Shown in pieces: positions 4,706-5,728 of a stretch of DNA of 5,728 nt (the stretch's first letter is position 1; the number at the start of each line of letters is the position of its first letter). The position numbers were made by a program, and so were the translations under genes. The stretch lies in assembly GCA_020844525.1 (NCBI GenBank), contig JAJGAH010000178.1:1-5728 (forward strand), written 5' to 3'. Under the pieces are notes generated by a model. It did no database searches, was not told the DNA's origin, and worked only from the letters and a program-made list of their open reading frames with translations. Source of the stretch: Eubacterium sp. (lineage in GTDB: Bacteria; Bacillota; Clostridia; Lachnospirales; Lachnospiraceae).

Positions 4706-5728
4706 ACTACGAACCTTCCTGACAATGCTCGGCATCCTGATCGGTGTCACTGCGTTGATCGTGCTGGTTGCCATCGGTGACGGTGCGTCTACCTCGGTTT
4801 CCGCGGAAATTGCTTCAATGGGGACGGATTACATCAGCGTACAGATCTCCGATGATAAAGACAATCCCATCCGTATAGGGGAATTTTCCTCCCTGTTCCA
4901 GGATTCATCCGCCATTAAGAATATGGCGCCGATTGCACAGACCAGTGGCACCGCGAAGAGCAGCTATTCCAGTGGCACGATTCAGATGTATGGAACGACC
5001 GGGGGATATTTTTCGATTATGGGCGATGAAATTGCCTATGGACGTGCCTTGAAGCAGACAGACATTGACAATCACTCCTATGTGCTGGTACTAAGCTATA
5101 CTACTGCGGTGGAGCTGTTCGGGCATGCGGACGCGGTGGGGGAAATTCTCGAGATTGACGGCCTTCCCTTTGAGGTGGTCGGCGTTCTCTCCAAGGACAG
5201 TACAACGCCGGGAAGCGAGATGAGTATCAACAGCAGTGATGGAAGCTCGGATAGTGATGGCAGTTCAGACAGCAATGACAGCACGGATTCAAATGAAAGT
5301 TCTTCTGTGACACTGGAGGCCTTTATTCCCTTTTCAACCATGAGCCGGATTGCTGACAATGTGCTGGATATTGACCAGTTTTATGTCTCGGCTTCTGATG
5401 AGAATTCTATCAGTGCAGCGGAAATGGCAGTACAGCAGATTCTGCTGAAGAGATTTGATAATGATGAAGATGCTTTTTCTCTGACGACCCAGAGCGAAAT
5501 TCTCGAAGCACAGACATCTGTGAGCAATACAATGTCACTGATGCTGGGCGGCATTGCGGCGATTTCCCTCCTCGTGGGAGGCATCGGAATAATGAACATC
5601 ATGCTTGTCTCCGTCACGGAGCGGACCCGGGAAATCGGAATACGAAAGGCGATCGGAGCGAGCGAGGGCAGTATCCTGCTGCAGTTCCTGCTGGAGGCAC
5701 TGATGGTCAGCCTTGCGGGCTGCGCGGC
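4662..5728 (+). CDS. MacB/FtsX-type ABC exporter permease, 3' end outside the window
   Basis: Membrane subunit of the exporter, working with the preceding ATPase and the adaptor. The first 355 residues are present and open to the right edge. They begin with the family N-terminus (MAWNAIRANKLRTFLTMLGILIGV at 6-29, the first helix extending to about 38). A large extracellular MacB_PCD-type domain follows (about 40-285), then helix two (about 290-317) with GGIGIMNIMLVSVTERTREIGIRKAIGA, the FtsX hallmark containing the coupling loop. The third helix begins near 338. Roughly 50 residues with the remaining helices are probably missing. TAA lies directly before ATG 4662, so this is the earliest possible start; ATG 4677 is an alternative. 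The purine-rich AGAGAGGCGG (4642-4651) is the best Shine-Dalgarno candidate, at slightly long spacing. A Ser/Asp-rich insert occupies residues 191-215. The gene is separate from the ATPase, unlike fused Gram-negative MacB. Confidence 0.95.
   Translation, partial: MQTIKMAWNAIRANKLRTFLTMLGILIGVTALIVLVAIGDGASTSVSAEIASMGTDYISVQISDDKDNPIRIGEFSSLFQDSSAIKNMAPIAQTSGTAKSSYSSGTIQMYGTTGGYFSIMGDEIAYGRALKQTDIDNHSYVLVLSYTTAVELFGHADAVGEILEIDGLPFEVVGVLSKDSTTPGSEMSINSSDGSSDSDGSSDSNDSTDSNESSSVTLEAFIPFSTMSRIADNVLDIDQFYVSASDENSISAAEMAVQQILLKRFDNDEDAFSLTTQSEILEAQTSVSNTMSLMLGGIAAISLLVGGIGIMNIMLVSVTERTREIGIRKAIGASEGSILLQFLLEALMVSLAGCA
5232..5306 (+). other. Ser/Asp-rich low-complexity insert in the permease extracellular domain
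   Basis: Permease residues 191-215 are almost only Ser, Asp, Gly, Asn and Glu, with repeated SD, SDG and SDSN units. They lie between EVVGVLSKD and the LEAFIPFSTM strand that normally follow each other closely in this domain. The spaced acidic residues recall Ca2+-binding loops but lack a clear full consensus. A flexible acidic loop is the simpler reading. Confidence 0.7.

Overview
The window suggests a Gram-positive, gut-type Firmicute (Lachnospiraceae/Clostridia-like). This rests on the separate adaptor, ATPase and permease genes of a MacAB/YknXYZ-type exporter in that order, the A/G-rich Shine-Dalgarno sites, the lysine-rich N-terminus before a single adaptor membrane anchor, and the absence of an outer-membrane partner. 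The genus cannot be fixed from sequence reading alone. All convincing genes are on the + strand.

Region 1 (1-951) is the 3' part of an A+T-rich acyltransferase-3 family membrane gene. Its two halves lie in different frames, joined at a run of six G (107-112), so as given it is frameshifted. It is closed by a strong intrinsic terminator (995-1029).

Region 2 (952-1244) is a 293-base regulatory gap. It holds the terminator, a plausible promoter (1081-1108), a two-unit 38-bp tandem repeat with an extra partial copy (1103-1193), a doubtful 21-codon leader ORF and a clear ribosome binding site.

Region 3 (1245-5728) is an exporter operon: a very long membrane-fusion/adaptor protein (827 aa), an ABC ATPase (220 aa) and the first 355 residues of a MacB/FtsX-type permease that runs off the right edge. 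The ATPase would power the permease, and the adaptor would sit on the permease outside the membrane. Substrate (drug, peptide or lipid) is not shown, and no cargo gene is visible.

The unusual part is the adaptor. About 334 residues (279-612) interrupt the second half of its lipoyl-like domain. This insert has a Ser/Thr-rich arm, a domain resembling the Ig-like repeats of Firmicute surface proteins, and a long Ser/Gly arm built partly from 18-bp tandem DNA repeats. The protein ends in a Gly/Pro/Met-rich repeat tail. The permease has its own Ser/Asp-rich insert in the extracellular domain. The adaptor-ATPase gap carries two exact copies of a dyad-like 15-mer 37 bp apart, which look like operator sites.
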